Shown here piece after piece: positions 1-12,863 of a stretch of DNA of 64,000 nt (position 1 is the first letter of the stretch; each line of letters opens with the position of its first letter). Origin of the DNA: Megamerina dolium (lineage: Eukaryota; Arthropoda; Insecta; Diptera; Megamerinidae); assembly GCA_963854835.1 (NCBI GenBank), contig OY978526.1, forward strand, positions 92,332,140-92,396,139, given 5' to 3'. The position numbers and the translations under genes are program-made. Below the pieces are notes generated by a model. It was not told where the DNA came from and ran no database searches. It was given only the letters and a program-made list of their open reading frames with translations.

Positions 1-2087
1 GAGTAGAGTTTTTGTATGTTGTTGCGATCAATTGTTTGCATTGTCTAGGTGATATTGTTACAATTGGTGCAACTACTTAGGTGCAGGAATTGTGAAAATC
101 AAACTCACGCAAGAAGAAAACGACATCAGATATGAGCGAGATGGAAAAAAGGTTATCACAAAACCGTAGCCATAAATGGTTACAAGGGGATGGTTGCCCC
201 TTACGGAGAAATTCCCATTTGATAGGTGTTCGCAATAAAAAAGTATCACCAAATGTTTCTAATTTTCCAGAAAGTTTGCAAACAAAGTAGCGTGAGGGTT
301 TGAATCTGCAATCCATAAAATTAACCAACGACGCTATTCTTCGATTAAAAATATTTGATACGACAATGAATACCCACACTGGCAAAGAAAATCATTGAAA
401 TTATGTACAATGTGCAAGTGTGTTAGTCAGTGTGATGCATTCGAATAAGTTGCTGTATCAACTCGTATATGTTTCGATTCACTTTATTTGCATTTTTGTA
501 TGCATCTCTTTTTTTAGAGGCCCTCTATTAATTTCCATTTCAATTCTCAAGTACAACAACTGTAACATCTACATATTGTTTCTACTGTTGCATTTGCATA
601 ATATTGCTTAAAGTCAAACTTTACCACCATATCCACCGCACGGTGTACTTCATTTTAATTCTCATTGTATCTCATATTTCATATTTCACATCAATTTAAT
701 GAACCAGTAGCAACATTGTTAATGATGTTTGTTTGTCGTTTTTCCATCATTACACGTATTATTACAACTATTTGTATATATGGATGGAATCATTCTTTTA
801 TTTTTTTATTGATACTTGCAGTATTCTGTGGCATCGTAACAGCATAAATTGTTTACAGCGTGGGTCTAATTAAAGTTTCTAGATGTTGCCAGTACAGTTT
901 CAGCTTCGTACGATAATATGTATATAGAATTATTGTTGTTATTACCTTATGTACATATGTCTTTAACTATACATCTTTTATATATTTTGTGATTTGTTTC
1001 GAAGTAAATTTTCACTATTAACCCTTAAAGGGTAACAATATTTTACTTACACTAAAGGTAATGTTCGTTAATTCGTCGAAGCCTGTTTAACAATTTTAAT
1101 TTGGCTTTTGTTTTATACAGATGCACAAGAGGCACAAAACCCAATTTTCTTGCTGCTTCATATAATCTCTGGGGTTTAATAATTTCGTGACTAAACATAT
1201 TATGAGTGTAAATCTGATAACTGTATATAAATATTTTGTTATGGGCGAACGTTAGTTCTACCTGAACACGATGACCCGTCCCTTAGTGCTAATATAGAAC
1301 TGGAACTTCCAAGGCCCTTTGTGTTTCTTACGGGATTTGCTTTTTATTTGAGCGTAAAATTCCCTAAAGCTTTAGGTTGTATGGCTCACGTAAAAGTGGC
1401 TTTACGAGCTAAATGGGTGTGAATCAGTTATTCATGTTTATGTTTCGGTTCATTTCCTGTATATGCTCGAAATAAGTATATAAAAGTCACTCAAAAAGTA
1501 AAATTCATCACTTCGACAATATTTGTTTTCGTTCTCGCCGCTTAACACACAATTCAAACTAACGTTATTGCAAAGAGCGTGCAATATGACAAGCGAATGG
1601 AGAGAAAAATAAAAACAGAGCAATAATATTCCTTTAATCGATTATGATTACCTTCTCAGGGTTATTTAGAAATTTTGGAGGGTCTCCTGGAGACAAATAA
1701 ATCTAATTTTTCTGGATATTTAACTTAATTAATTAGTTATGCTATGTGTGGGTTCGTTTGCAGAATTCGTCCACGATAACACTGCTTAACGTGTATGACG
1801 ATATCGGCATATTTAAACTGATAAAAATCCTGTGACTGCGCTGCCTTGGTCACGTCGAGCAAACGAAAAAACATATTTCAGCCAAGAAGAGTATGAGTCA
1901 GTATGTATTCAAAATGGAGACCTCTTTCTTCGAGCGTCAATGCACTAATCGCTGGACTACATCATCATACTTGTTTGTAATTACTTATTGTATTTCTTCG
2001 CTCACGATTGTAAAATTGATGTCTTTCTTTTATTTCTCTCTTAAGACAAGAAATTTATTTCTAATAATTTGTTTTCTATTTTATAGC
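1..2087. other. Intergenic, no gene seen
   Basis: AT-rich DNA. The open frames here are short (60-102 codons), rich in F/I/L/Y as expected from random AT-rich sequence, and show no family motif. No RNA gene or element boundary was recognised. Confidence 0.5.
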
Positions 2088-2606
2088 CCTGACAGACGGC
2101 AGCGTTAATCTGGATTAACGATTTAATTCGAATTAACACGGGTATTAACTGCAGCTAATCCGCATTAACTCCACGAGTTAATTCTCAAAATTAAAGAGGA
2201 TTAGGGCAATTTTCTATGGCAACACTGCTAAAAATTGTCTATTGTGAATTTTTCTCGATCCAACTTACAAAACAATAGGTGTGTTCGCTTATAAAAAAAT
2301 TTCAACAATTGTTAACAGTTCTGTACATGAAAAGCGTTGACGAACAAATAAATCCAGCTATCAATTACGAACTATGAATGTCAGTTTACAAGTTTCTCAT
2401 AGTTTTCAGATCACGTACTTATTGTAGATTTTCTCATATCGAGAGTGACAGATGACAGAAAGTGTTAGTGATAGTAATGTAAGTGAACAGACCTAATAAA
2501 ATAGCAATCAGCTGTTTAGATAATCCGCAAAACTGCCGTCTGTCAGGTTAGTATTTTGTTCGGATTAAGTGCGCCGTTAATCCGGATTAACGCTGCCGTC
2601 TGTCTA
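2088..2606. mobile_element. MITE-like element with terminal inverted repeats
   Basis: A 15-bp sequence CCTGACAGACGGCAG at 2088-2102 is matched by its exact reverse complement at 2533-2547 and by a near copy at 2593-2608 (CTGCCGTCTGTCTAGG). The match to the outer copy extends inward through CGTTAATCYGGATTAACG, so the outer pair has an inverted repeat of about 34 bp. There is no coding capacity inside. A clean target-site duplication was not found, so the superfamily is left open. Part of the interior (about 2370-2450) resembles 52310-52400. Confidence 0.6.
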
Positions 2607-3070
2607 GGCTATTAGTTTCTTAGCAAACTATGACGTAATCCCATGTTCTGTAAACAGTTTATTTTTATTGATCGATAAATGAACAAATCAAACCAGCACG
2701 ATTATCAAGAAATAGTACTTGCAAGAAATTGAACTTTGAAAATAGACTTCAATTTCTTTACCTACAGCAAAAGAAGCGTATGTAAATGTGTTTATACGAT
2801 CATAATATAAAGTAAACAAAAGCTTATATACTCGCATGTAATCGTTTCGTGAGTGAAGAATAAAAATTATAAAAAAAAAGAAAATAATAATAGGAGTAAA
2901 AGAAGAAATTGTTAGTTAGTTCCGGAATATAAAATAAGTAGAAACAAATTTTTCGTAAAATAATTTTTTTTTTAAATAATTTTCATGTATAGAAATAATC
3001 AAATACTAGGCGGTTTAATGAGTCCATGAGAAATTAGAGAAAAAATTAATTTAACATTAAACTTTTTTCT

Positions 3071-3343
3071 TTAAAGTAGTAGTTTAGTGCGATACACTTC
3101 ATATAGTGATTTTCTAACCTTTTTATACCTTTCAAGTAGTACTATGTGTCGATTTGTCACCGTCCATATTTTCAGATTTGGAAAATTATGCCAATTTTCC
3201 AAGGACAAATCTGGAGAATACGATGGATTTATGATTTCCTTGATTTTACTCATGCTTAGTACCGAGGTGTGCACTAGAGTATTATTCTGATGAAGAAAAT
3301 GTTTCTGTGTTATTTGTGGTATATTATGTAGTACCAATTTCAA
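3071..3343 (-). pseudogene. Mariner transposase fragment
   Basis: The minus strand keeps an open stretch of 90 codons that recalls the C-terminal catalytic part of mariner transposases. It holds a QNN..VHTSVLSMSKI block, corresponding to the family's QDNAPAHTS, then YSPDLS, corresponding to YSPDLAPSDY, then a FPNLKIW block. The second catalytic Asp has become Asn and the third Asp region is altered, so the fragment cannot be active. No terminal repeats were found around it, and the N-terminal half is missing. Confidence 0.6.
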
Positions 3344-3633
3344 GTATCAGCTTGTCCAATAATGCTTCATAGTATTGGGTTTTTGTTTGTCCATCCTTTT
3401 TAAGAATAGCATAAGTATTAACTCACCTTATCAGTCCGAGTGTTAAATTTTTGTGACGATTCTCAGCATTACCACCTAGTTCTATTCACTCTTACTCAAA
3501 ATTATGAGGTTACGACCAATGAAAAAAAAAATATCATAAATTTTCCATTAACAAAATCAATCAACAATTCAAATGTAACAACAATAAAATGAATAACGTA
3601 AAAATAATTTTGACAATAATTATGCCTATTATA

Positions 3634-3899
3634 CAGGTTGGTATTGACAACAAAAATTAGAAAATGTGTATTTTTAAAAGTAATTCCATATTTCTATTCA
3701 ATCTCAACTTCACTCAATTTTAATACACTTATTCCAATAATCCTTCAATAATTTTATACCATCTTTGTAATGAGTTTTTGAAAGAAAAAATCTGTCACAC
3801 GGCTGCAATAACTTTTTTATTCGAAGCAAAACGTCTTTCGTGAAGAAATTTTTTTTACTAGTTAATGGGTGTCGCTTTCAATACATTTGAACCAACCTG
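3634..3899 (-). mobile_element. Mariner deletion derivative (MITE)
   Basis: A 266-bp element with 9-bp inverted ends CAGGTTGGT and ACCAACCTG, flanked on both sides by TA, the target-site duplication of Tc1/mariner elements. On the minus strand an open stretch reads GIKLLKDYWNKCIKIE, which resembles the C-terminus of mariner transposases. The rest of the transposase is deleted. It lies about 300 bp from the mariner fragment at 3071-3343 but has its own ends. Confidence 0.65.
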
Positions 3900-4449
3900 T
3901 AGCAAATATATCTATGTTTGTATTTAGATACAGTATTTTAAAACTCAATTAAAAATTTAACAAAAGCTGTTATGCCAAAAAAAAAAAGTTGTATGTAGCT
4001 AACTAATGACCCATATAATATATATGTGCAAATCACTTAAGTAATAAGATGTGTCAATACATACTCGTACATATGTATGTACGAGGAGTAGTTAGTTAGT
4101 CAAGTTTATAGTATAGTATATTGTATTGAATGGTGTGCTTTATGGCAATTACTGTTGATTGTTCTCATTTTCTAAAGTATCACTATTTAATACTCAATTG
4201 TATGAAACTGTCAATTGAGTTTATTTATCTATTTTTATTTTAGCTAATATATGTTACTTATATACACCGGAAATTTAAAAAATATTAAATAAATATTCAT
4301 TCAAATACTCATCTATTTATTTACAATAGTAGAAATCTTTATAAACTTAACAGAAATTATATACAGACAGCTAAGACTACAATATGAAAGCTGTCAACTT
4401 GTGTCACCCTCTGAGAAGGACACAATTCAGGCAAATGGAAATCAACATA

Positions 4450-5313
4450 TGAGGGCGGTCTCAGAACTACCCGACCTAACAAAGAAAACAACTAAATTGG
4501 GAAAATTTTTCTTTATTTCTCAACATAATCTTCTTTTAGCTCTATACACTTTTCCCAGCGATATTCTCTATAGCTTCGATACCCTGTATATAGTATGAAC
4601 TGTCTAGCTCATTAAAATAGCCATCTACCGCAGACTCCAAGTCTTCCTTGTTTGCAAATCTTCTACCATCAAGCCATTTTTTCAAATGTGGAAATATAAA
4701 ATAATCCGAAGGAGCTTAATCTGGCGAATGGTTACGAATCGACGCAAAAACTCGGGTGTATTACTGTGAAACATCGTCAAACACTCGATAGAAACATCTT
4801 CACGATATTGTTTTTGTTTTATAGTGAGCAAACGCGACACCTATCTTGGATACAGCTTTTTCATCTCCAAATTTTCGGTCAATATACGATGTATACCACT
4901 TTTTGAAATGCTTGTAATTTCACCAAGCTCATGGCGCACCTTCAGCCGGCGATCATCTAATACCATTTTGCGGATTTTCTTAACTGTTTCTGGCGTGGCC
5001 ACCTCAATATTCTATGGTCGTAAACGAAGGAGCAGACTGCCCCAGAGTAGAATCTAGTTCGGCTTTAGTACACGTTGGACTGAGACTTTTCAAATGAAAG
5101 TATTGAATTACATAACGGTGACCAATTTTGTCCATGTTTACAAATTCATTGAAGTCGTTAACTTTCGATGGCTAAAAAAAAAAAGACTAAACAACGTGGC
5201 GCCTTGAAACTCAAAACATATGTTTTATAAAGTTGCCACTTTTCACCAAAGTAATTTTTTTCAAACTATTGCCGCCATCTATGTCAGGTCGGGTAGTTCT
5301 GGGACCGCCCCCT
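4450..5313 (-). mobile_element. Decayed mariner-like element
   Basis: An 864-bp element bounded by TA dinucleotides at 4448-4449 and 5314-5315. Its inverted ends share GGGCGGTCYCAGAACTACC followed by CGACCTRAC. The minus strand shows a broken mariner transposase. Near 5140-4990 is an N-terminal stretch (GHRYVIQYFHLKG.., PSFTTIEYW). Near 4740-4530 is a C-terminal stretch (APSDYFIFPHLKKWLDG.., then a CIELKEDYVEK tail). Several stops and a central deletion remove the first two catalytic Asp residues. The same ends occur on the 187-bp MITE at 24714-24900. Confidence 0.8.
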
Positions 5314-5315
5314 TA

Positions 5316-6271
5316 TCTCAAACACTTGATTATTATCTTTTCAAAACCAATCCATAAATGCTTAAATCCAATATGTCACCAGAACACACCTTGAAAAATA
5401 GTCGAATATTTTAATCTCGATATAATAAAGCTGTGTACTTACATTTTTTTTTTTTGCTTAGTTATGGCTTAGTTTTAATTAATAGTGGAATCACTTATAA
5501 GCAACAGAGATTCACGCTGTATTAACATGAAAGCGGGATCGGCGTTCTTTTCTTTCCAGGCAACAATTTTCCATTTATTTTAGAGCAATGCCGGCCATCA
5601 AGACGTCAATATACTGCAATGCTTGCTCACCATTTCACAGATCACCGATTTTTGCAAATTGTTTTAGTATTCGTGTGGTTGGCATTGTTTTAGAGGATAA
5701 CAAATTATCCACCCTTGCTTTGATAATTTCAGTGTAGTGTTAAAACAAATTTGAGTTTATAGAAATTTCTACCACTGTAGTGGTCTTTTTTTTTTCAAAT
5801 ATTTGTTCGCAAATAATGCATAAAGTGTTACCTATTGTGATGGAAAATAAACGAACATAAAAAATCAATTTTTTTCGTTTTTATCTTTCATTGAAAAAAA
5901 CATCAAAGAATTAGCGCAAGGTTTCTGGATGCCATTTAAACGTTTTTCAAGCAAGTTCATTGTGTGAAACAAAAATTAAAATTAGCTTTAGTATGGTGTA
6001 AAAATAGAGCAAGTTTGTTATATTATAATTTTACTTTTAATCGTTCAATTTCTTCACTTCACTTTAGTAAACGCCAAATTTTTTAATTCAGAATTTGCAT
6101 AAATCTTCATAATTCAATTTTATTACATATTTGTTTAACATGCATTCCTTCCTAGAAATCTTAATCGCTTCGCTTGTACGCGTAGGTGTCACAGAGTCAA
6201 TAGACAAATAAATATTTACATAGTATGAAAATATATAAAAGATTTCGAAACAAAAACAAAATATAATATTC
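5316..6271. other. Intergenic / 3' flank of the 6.3-7.4 kb gene
   Basis: AT-rich DNA with homopolymer runs and no open frame of interest. The last few hundred bases probably include the 3' untranslated region of the minus-strand gene that stops at 6272. No clear element was seen. Confidence 0.4.
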
Positions 6272-7461
6272 TCAGGTCTCAGCTGATTTAGATGGTGCTG
6301 TTACCGATGCTGCTGCTGCTGCCAATGCTTGTTGTTGAAATTCATTAAGTATTCGACTATGTGGTATGTCGGTTTCAACACGACTACCAATCACATCTGT
6401 TGTTGATACATTGGTTTGATCTTGATCAAATAATATATCGATTATAATGCGTACACCTAAAAGCAAAAAATATGTAAATTGATAGAAACACAATTACTTT
6501 AATTACAATTACTAGTAATTCACATTTACCACTTGAAGTTTTCGCAATGGTCGTTTTACTTTGATAAGATGATTCGATGGGTTCAAAAGTGGCATGTTCC
6601 ATCGAGTCTGCAGTGGGTATACGTAGTTTCTCCGTTGATGGTGTAGATTTAAGCTGATCGGTACCATCCTGCAATTCCAGTGATTGTAGTCTTGTTGATG
6701 AACTAAACGCATGAGAATAATAGTTGTAGTTGTTGTTGGGGAAATTATTCATAAAATCCACAATATATTCACCTCGTAGAATGTCTATTTAATAGTTCAT
6801 TATTGAAATCTTTACCAAAGCTGCCATTTTGATTATTATTATTATTATTATGATTAAGTTCAAAATTTAAGGATTTAATTGAATTACGACGATTACCATG
6901 CTGACAACAGTGTTCATTGGTACATTTTATCAGACCGGTGTCATTTAAATAGTGAGCAGTTTCTTCCGTTTTATTGGCAGTATTCTGTTGATCGTCCAAT
7001 TGTGTCACATATTGGCGAACATTTGTTTGTGAACCGAATTTATTCACACCAAAATATGATGACTTTGCAGTGGGCAGGGCATGTTGTGATTGTCGCCGTA
7101 CGGGCGGCAATAATTTAGATCCAGTTTTACTATTGCTATTGTAACGTCGTATCATGTCACGTACGCTAACATGTGCCTGTATGGACTCAGTTTCGTTATG
7201 CAATGCATTCGTTGGTATGGAGAATGAGGAAAAATGCGACCGACAGCTTAAATTGTCATTATCTTCGTCATCCAATGAATGCGAACGCTGGTGTGGTTGA
7301 TATCCGTATTGTTGTAGTTGCTGTTGTTGGTGTTGGTGAGAATACGTATGACGTTGCATTTTACAAAATGTCAGTTTACACAAAAAATGATAATAAATAA
7401 ATAAACAAAAAATAAACCAACAATTTATACAAATAAGAAAGGAATTATATGACAAACGAAA
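6272..7461 (-). CDS. Unrecognised Q/N-rich protein, three exons
   Basis: I do not recognise the family. Three minus-strand exons join cleanly: 7359 (or 7461)-6773, 6702-6530 and 6456-6272, with GT-AG introns of 70 and 73 nt and matching phases (2, then 1). From the ATG at 7359 the product is 314 aa. It begins MQRHTYSHQHQQQQ, has an acidic HSLDDEDNDN segment, an asparagine run, several Ser/Arg stretches, and an alanine run close to the C-terminus (QQQALAAAAASV). An alternative is that exon 1 starts at a good acceptor at 7462, in phase 0, which adds a hydrophobic stretch rich in F, I and Y before the glutamines. In that case more exons lie upstream. SLC5 exon 8 at 33852 also ends in phase 0, so a very long shared intron is possible but unproven. 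Splice fit and low-complexity runs typical of fly proteins support a real gene. Confidence 0.55.
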
Positions 7462-9642
7462 CTAAAAAATATGTAGAGATGCTTCAAAGATGATAGAAAA
7501 CGTATATTTTACGAAATTGCACAAAATTTTTATATTTTTTTTTTCAAGAGTTGATTTGTTTTTCCAGATTTTTTATATTATTTTTCTTATTTATTGTATA
7601 TATGGAATGAAAAGTTTGAAGTTTATATCCACGACTAATTTAAAATATGTACAAAATTTGATATTTTCAGTAATCATAAAAATCACAACAACAACAACAA
7701 CAAAACAATTTGTCATTTTGTTACTTCAAAAATAAAGTACATCACAATAAATCAGATTCTGAGCGTTCAGGAATATTACTCTAAAAAGATTCATAATAAT
7801 GTGATAAGTATTTAAGTGGCTTGTTTCTGAATGTTTCTGAGCGTTCACTTAAAAATTGTTTTTTATATGTTTAACAAATATTTCATATTAAATTTTTTGT
7901 CAAAAATACGCAAAAGATTGCAAGATTATTATTATGTATGAATATATGATGCCAATCAACATGGCGTTGTTATGGGTTCTCGACAATTGCTATTTTCAGA
8001 TATTTTTCAAAATACGAATGCAATTAGATAACTCAATCCCTTTTTATGCTAACTCTAACTCTAAACTTTAAACTTTAAACTTTAACCTGTCAACTACCAT
8101 CTGTTAATAACAGACTGTCTATTATGCGGTATTTAGTTCGTGATGTCTGGCAGCCGCCATTGAAATCAGACAACTTCTCAATACTTCAATACGAGGGAAA
8201 GTATTGAACTTCGTGTGACTATCAAGCATTATTTTTTCCTCAACCAAAAACAAAAAAAAAAAAAAAACAATCACCGAAATCAAGCAATGGCTCAAAAATA
8301 CAGTATTGACTCTGCACTACCAACTTCAATGGTTAAGAAGTGATATACTGAATTCCATTTTGGTAAAACATATATTTTGTTCAAAAAGATTATTAATCCG
8401 AATTTGTATTCATTTATTTATAATACATATATTATATATAGAAATTAATTGGTAACAATTTGTAAAATTACAAATTTAATAAACCATAATTAAAATTGAG
8501 TTAACACGCATCTGTCGTTCCCAAAAAAAATTACCAAGTTCCATATATCAGGCGTATCAGGCATAGGATAATTTGATATTTCATAGAAAATTAGTCAGTA
8601 AGTCACAATACCATTGAAATTTGTAAGAAAAACAAGACGCACTAATATTTAAAATTCGACAATTAAAATGCATGTTAAGAGAGTGGAGAAAGGCTCATAA
8701 ATTCATCTCGTAAAACGAGTATAAATGAGTCATAAATGAGTTCATTTTTGACTCCTAAAAGCTTAAAAAAGGGCTCATGTTTAGGATTGATGTTTAAGAC
8801 TCATTAACGATTCATGTTTAGGATTCTTTTATGACTCAGAATTAGAAAATATAAAGAGAATTCACCAAGGACAGAAATTATACTCTTACACACTCTTTTA
8901 TGAGATCAAATATGAGTACTGCAAAGTACTGAGTCTTTTGGTTTAATGTGATGACCACATTTTATTCTTCTTCTTCATTGTTATGGTTATCGTTGTTGTT
9001 ATTTAGTTTAGCAGGTAATTGTATTATAAGCTATAAATTTTCACACTATATTATAATTATGACAATGCCATTACCACCAGCTCAACATTAGGTCAACTGT
9101 CACAGAGAACACATGTCCGGTATAACTTCCTGCAATATAAATTCAAATACTATATACATATATACACATATAATTAGTTCAATGTATAATAGATATATAT
9201 CCATAATTTTTTTTAAATACATATTATTTCTGCAATATTCCCATAGTTCATGGTTATTTTTGGTTTGATTGTTTTTGCTTGATTATTGCCATATAAAATG
9301 GTATCATATTTACATATATACAAATATACACACAAGTATGAAAAATTGAAATTTCCAAATAGCAATATATTTAAAAGTAATTAATTCTAGATTATGACAC
9401 ATAAGTACACTATATGAATAAATTAAATATTGTCAGAAGTACATTAGTAGCTATGAGTCGATCGGTTAACATGATCTTTGATCGACAATAAAAGAGAGTA
9501 AAAACGAATTTAATGCATTTGTTAAATTGTTAGGTGTAGTCAGGGGGAGTTTAGGAGGATAGAGTCGCCCTTTATCGACGAACTATTCTTCATTATGTGA
9601 AACACGACCAATTTGCATTTAATTTTACTACTCTCAGAGGAT
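7462..9642. other. Intergenic, no gene seen
   Basis: AT-rich DNA with a short CAA run near 7686-7706 and an imperfect run of TCAT/ATGAGT-type words at about 8690-8920. No gene, RNA gene or bounded element was recognised. Confidence 0.4.
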
Positions 9643-9958
9643 GGTGTGTGCCGTAGCTCAGTGGTTAATGTGTTGGCCTTCTGATCTGTAGGTTGTAGGT
9701 TCAATCCCCGGCTGAAGCATAACAAATTTAATATCGAAAAGATTTTTCTTTCGAACGGTACCCACCTGTTCCATGGAAAGCTTCTAAAAGAACACTGTGA
9801 CAAAGCTCAGAAAAAGTCATGTCGCAAGAGGTCTTAGAGGAACAGGCTAAAATAAGTAGATTCCTAGTAATACTGTCCAAAATTTAACACGCACAACAGT
9901 AATGGCTCGGCCAATAAGCCCTTCGGGGCTTTAAGTGTCACATATTTATTTATATTTT
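9643..9958 (+). mobile_element. tRNA-derived SINE, full-length copy
   Basis: The head at 9643-9715 has polymerase III control elements: a box A-like TAGCTCAGTGG and a box B-like GGTTCAATCCC. It is followed by a non-tRNA body and a 3' end that reads TTCGGGGCTTTAAGTGTCAC then an AT tail. A 13-bp direct repeat, ACTCTCAGAGGAT, lies on both sides (9630-9642 and 9959-9971), as expected for LINE-mediated insertion. Related copies lie at 38415-38757, 42739-43070 and, truncated, at 14442-14703 and 18039-18300. Confidence 0.85.
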
Positions 9959-10061
9959 ACTCTCAGAGGATCTCCCCTAATTATAGTATTTTTATAAATG
10001 CAATAAATTTACAATTTGAATGGAATTGAATTGAAAAATATTAGCAGATATTCCGGTAATT

Positions 10062-10242
10062 CAGTGGCATAGCGAGGCTTTTGATTACGAGGTGGGAGGT
10101 GGCCTAGGATGAAAAAGACGTATAAGAATAAATTTTTAATGAATCATTTTTAAATATCTATATATTATTATTTTTCTCTTTTAACAAGTCCATCTGCCAA
10201 GGCGGGTTATATCCCCCTAAACTCCCTCTGGCTACGCCACTG
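10062..10242. mobile_element. Short hAT-like MITE
   Basis: A 181-bp element with inverted ends CAGTGGCATAGCGAG and CTGGCTACGCCACTG (two mismatches over 15 bp). The flanking octamers CGGTAATT and TGGTAACT agree at six of eight positions, which suits an aged 8-bp hAT target duplication. It has no coding capacity. Confidence 0.6.
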
Positions 10243-12863
10243 TGGTAACTCACTATGTACTTTTAACTAATAGTTGTGTATAAATGAACTATTCAGAAAA
10301 ATTTTTCACATGTCAGCAATCTAAAATGTTACCAACGAAATTTGTTCATGATAAGCCCGATTCTTTATTGATTTTTAAAATAGAATTTTTTGAAAATTGG
10401 AGAAACATATTTTAAAATAAAATATTTTAGATATAGCTCTATTCTGCCATAAAATCACAGTGAAGTTGTTAAGGTGCTTTTAATATTTCGCAAAATTATT
10501 CATTGTGTTCATGCAAATGCCTTGGAAAAATTAAAAAGAGACACTCAATTGGGTTAGGCATCAGAGTACCTTGCACTGAGCAGGAACTAATGATATATGC
10601 CTCATTTCGTTTTTGGTTTTGATCTTTAATACTTACTTATTTTATGTGTTATCCATCGTTAATTAATACTGCTTTGGGACGACATTTAATTTGTTAATGA
10701 AAAACAACAAAGAGTAATAGTGACATAGAATCTTGTTGTTGGCAATCATGCAATACAATTTGTATATATTTGGAGTAAATGATATACTTTGGAGTATTTG
10801 AAATCATCACCTAACCCTAACCTAGTAACTTAGCCTAACCTATAGCATCATACTAGTACATACCTAATTATATACAGTTGTGGTTAACAACATAACATCT
10901 GTAATTAAAAAACCCATGTACTAACATAGAAAGCTGCAATCTAATTTACCCAAATTTATTGCAAAATGTGCTTACACTGCTGAAGGAAAATCTTTCAACA
11001 AAATGATATAACTAATCTTAATGCAAAGGTGGTCAAAAAACTGCTGGATGGTTAGTTTTTTAAGACAAAATTATTGCTATAATTATTGAAATTCTATCTA
11101 TGAAATGTGTAGACAGTAATATGAAAGAGACGAGCGACATACATATGATATTACTTTAAAAGATTTCATTAAGAAATAGGCAATAATGGACACTAATTGC
11201 TAAAATTCCAAACTTGGACAAACGACTAATACGTGTGAAAATATGTTAGATGGACAAACTTACTCTATATTTGTTTTCTTTTTTTACACTGTCGGTATTT
11301 ATAGCAGCACTATTATTTTGACCACAAATGTACATACATGCATGTACATGAAAATAAAATTAAATTAAAAGAAAAATGTCTATAATTTAACTTAACTATG
11401 CTGCACATCTTTATAGTACTCGTATGTTACGTTACCTATGTATGTATGTATGTAGTATTAAGTAACATTTTCTGAAACCATAAGACTTTGATAATACAAT
11501 AATACTAATAACAATGATAAATTACCTCAAGTGCAAATCAATAAAACTTATATGAATACATACACACAACACACTGTAATATTAGACGTGCTCCGATTAT
11601 GGGTAAGAAATACTGTACTTTGGGTGCGCCAAAAATGCATACAACCACAGAAATTGAAGAACATAAATTGAAGGTTTTGGTGCTTTCATCTTTTGTTTAT
11701 ATGTAACATCTGCTACCATTGATTGCAATGTTATCGCTTTTATTAACCGCAAATTTGTCTATGAACAATTGAAGTGTGATGAATTTTTGCTATGTTATTT
11801 TATTTAATTCGATGATCTTTATTTAAATTATTTTTCAAAGAAATAAAATAATACTGGTGTACTGAAATCAAAGCTTTTGAACTATTTGCAATAGATAAAT
11901 TTTATTGTATAAGGTTCAAATAACTTTTCAATCTCAAAGTAATAATGAGTCAAAGATATCATATAGAAAATATCAGACATTCTATCGAAAATGTTTCTTC
12001 TAGTGTGAGTTAACGCTGGACCAGCACATAGATTATGCTGAGATGTTTCATTGTCTTCCAATCAAAGGCGACAACTCTTCACTTAGAGATTTTTTCCAAT
12101 TTTCACATTTGACTAGAAATTGCTCTCCTAAAAATTGGCACAAATAATTGTTGTCCGAATTTAGTATGATGTGTTATTCAACATTTTTTGAAGCATCTTA
12201 TTTTAATTACATATTTGAGGTCATCATTAAGAGCACTTGAATTTTTTCGCAAAATATTATTACTTCTCAATATAATTATAGCACTATTTGAATTTGAAAG
12301 AATTGTATGATAATTATGCAAGGCGAATATCAAAATGATATTTCTTGTTTTTTTTTTATCATGAGGTTTTTCAGGTTATTATTATTATTTATTATAATTT
12401 TTTTTTTTTTTTGCTATACAAGAATATAAATGACTTTGAACTTCATATCCACAAATATATGTGTATATATGTATATATACTAATACGTTTTTCACTGTGA
12501 TTATTATACGGGCAAGTACCCAGGTACATACTTGCTATACGTACAGAAGCAACAGACAGTTGATAATAACTTCCGAATGACTATGTAGTATAATGCCAAT
12601 AAAAATTATAATGAAAACTAATAAAAAAAAAATTCGCACAATTAATTAAAGAAGTAATATTGTAGTTTTAATGTAGTTAATGCTTACTTATTATATTATT
12701 GTATTAAAATTATTTATAAGATTTACTTAACCACTATGATGTGGTCAAGAAATTGAAATAGAAAATAATATCATTATGATATAAAAGTCAAAAATATGAC
12801 AATATTCTAATATGGAAATTCTATTTGTTTGCAGTCTATAGAGCACGAAATACTTATCACTTT
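10243..12863. other. Intergenic, no gene seen
   Basis: AT-rich DNA with short dinucleotide runs such as the TATG/TA tracts near 11430 and 12460. No coding exon, RNA gene or element boundary was recognised. Confidence 0.4.

Noticed and set aside
420..847. Short hydrophobic open frames
   Set aside because: Short and rich in F/I/L as expected from AT-rich random sequence; no signal or domain evidence.
9643..9715. A functional tRNA gene
   Set aside because: The pol III boxes are good but the stems pair poorly. The sequence continues into a repeated body with a tail and target duplications, so it is a SINE head.
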